NCBI GenBank assembly: GCA_030592985.1
Contig: JAUVIB010000213.1
Location: 1 to 6,057, forward strand
DNA length: 6,057 bases
Origin: Calditrichaceae bacterium
Lineage (GTDB): Bacteria; Calditrichota; Calditrichia; Calditrichales; Calditrichaceae
Direction of reading: 5' to 3'
The notes below the pieces were generated by a model that saw nothing but the letters and a program-made list of their open reading frames with translations, did no database searches and had not been told where the DNA came from. Positions 5,308 to 6,057 of the stretch are shown one piece after another (within the stretch, counting starts at the first letter, position 1; each line of letters starts with the position of its first letter). Position numbers and translations under genes: made by a program.

Positions 5308-6057
5308 CGACCTGACGTTATTGAGTTTGTAAAAAAATCAAAAGAACGTTTGACAAGTTTACGAGGTTATCTTTGACATAGAAAACAAAGAAACTGAAAT
5401 CAAGGAACTAGAAAAAAAGACAATTAGGGATGGTTTCTGGGATAATCGGGAAGAAGCTCAAAAAGTACTGCAGAAAATAAATCAACGCAAAGACTGGGTT
5501 GATAAATGGAACGAATGTGCCGAGCAAATTGAAGAAATCGATTATTTGATAGAACTTTATGATGACGAGCCAAATGATGAAACAGAGCGGGATACTGATT
5601 CACAGCTAACTATCATTGAAACAAGTCTTTCTGAAATAGAGTTTCGCAGAATGCTTGGCGGGAAAGACGATGCCAGAAATGCTATCCTGACGATTCATCC
5701 GGGAGCAGGTGGAACAGAGAGTATGGATTGGGCAGGGATGCTCATGCGCTTGTATCTTCGCTATGCTGAACGGCATGATTTCAAAGCCGATGTCATGGAT
5801 TATCAGTACGGTGATGAAGCCGGTATAAAGAGTGTTACCATTGATATAAATGGAATGTATGCTTTTGGTTATTTAAAAGCAGAAGCCGGTGTTCATCGCT
5901 TAGTCAGGATTTCACCTTTCGATTCAAATAGTAGAAGACATACCTCCTTAGCATCTGTTTTTGTAACACCTGAAATTGATGATGATATTGACATTGAAAT
6001 TAATCCACAGGATTTACGGATTGATACATACAGGGCCAGCGGGGCTGGGGGACAACA
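5305..6057 (+). CDS. prfB: Peptide chain release factor 2 (RF2), +1 programmed frameshift, 3' end missing
   Basis: RF2 recognises UAA and UGA stop codons and triggers peptide release on the ribosome. The gene starts with 23 codons (MRPDVIEF to SLRGYL), meets an in-frame TGA at 5374-5376, and continues in the +1 frame from GAC at 5375 (DIENKETEIKELE). 250 residues are visible out of about 365 in the E. coli protein. The N-terminal helical domain is followed by the class I release factor core: HPGAGGTESMDWAGML, GIKSVTIDI, EAGVHRLVRISPFDS and RRHTS. The stop-codon-reading tripeptide SPF is at residues 203-205 (5912-5920). The catalytic GGQ is at 248-250 (6047-6055), in the context RASGAGGQ; Ala244 corresponds to the residue that is Thr246 in E. 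coli K-12 and Ala in most bacteria. The window ends inside the next codon. The gene is behind a terminator and is probably transcribed separately from the envelope genes. Confidence 0.96.
5361..5377 (+). promoter_or_regulatory. prfB +1 programmed frameshift signal
   Basis: The sequence ACGAGGTTATCTTTGAC contains the slippery CTT (5371-5373), the in-frame stop TGA (5374-5376) followed by C, and an internal Shine-Dalgarno-like GAGGT (5363-5367). In known prfB autoregulation, low RF2 makes the ribosome pause at UGA and slip from CUU to UUU, producing full-length RF2; abundant RF2 terminates at the UGA after 23 residues. The zero-frame and +1-frame translations join seamlessly with RF2 homology (RGYL then D). 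Compared with the E. coli AGGGGGTATCTTTGAC, the GGT pairing block is one base further from CTT. Confidence 0.93.

Noticed and set aside
5277..5315. Twelve-codon frame MSYKKDRGLNAT overlapping the prfB start
   Set aside because: It is very short, has no evident ribosome binding site, and overlaps prfB in another frame, so it is most likely chance.
5374..5376. prfB as a pseudogene broken by a stop codon
   Set aside because: The stop is the conserved UGA of the RF2 programmed frameshift, with CTT before it and an internal Shine-Dalgarno. The +1 frame continues with intact RF2 motifs.

Overview
The window looks like the chromosome of an AT-rich Gram-negative bacterium, most likely from the FCB superphylum or a related candidate phylum (Calditrichota, KSB1 or Marinimicrobia-like). 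This is inferred from gene families: a PorV/PorQ-type outer-membrane protein, a short SLBB-domain envelope protein, a lipoprotein with fibronectin-III-like domains, and outer-membrane barrels starting with an 'IHT..ART..PG' segment. No rRNA or other taxonomic marker is present, so the placement is tentative. All recognisable genes are on the + strand.

Layout. Bases 2-955 hold the 3' part of a PorV/PorQ-like outer-membrane protein. After a 237-base gap with several small inverted repeats comes a translationally coupled pair: an FN3-like lipoprotein (1193-1987) and a small exported SLBB protein (1984-2469), overlapping by ATGA. A very AT-rich gap with an A/T-only hairpin follows. Then come two tandem paralogous exported proteins, probably beta-barrels, each ending in a charged coiled coil (2582-3718 and 3844-4968). 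A clear intrinsic terminator (4976-5001) closes this part. Bases 5002-5304 contain no confident gene, only a stop-free stretch without a usable start codon that abuts the next gene. The window ends inside prfB (release factor 2, from 5305), which carries the classical in-frame UGA and +1 programmed frameshift at codons 23/24 and is cut just after its GGQ motif.

How the genes may work together. Five consecutive genes encode exported or outer-membrane proteins, so the left 5 kb reads as an envelope-biogenesis or surface-export neighbourhood. No polymerase, ATPase, glycosyltransferase or secretion motor is visible. A joint function for the five is therefore inference from proximity. prfB is a housekeeping gene behind the terminator and is probably unrelated.

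No tRNA, rRNA, CRISPR array, insertion sequence or attachment site was recognised. The most interesting leads are the barrel pair with coiled-coil tails, the minimal SLBB protein coupled to a lipoprotein, and the prfB frameshift site, whose internal Shine-Dalgarno sits one base away from the E. coli arrangement.
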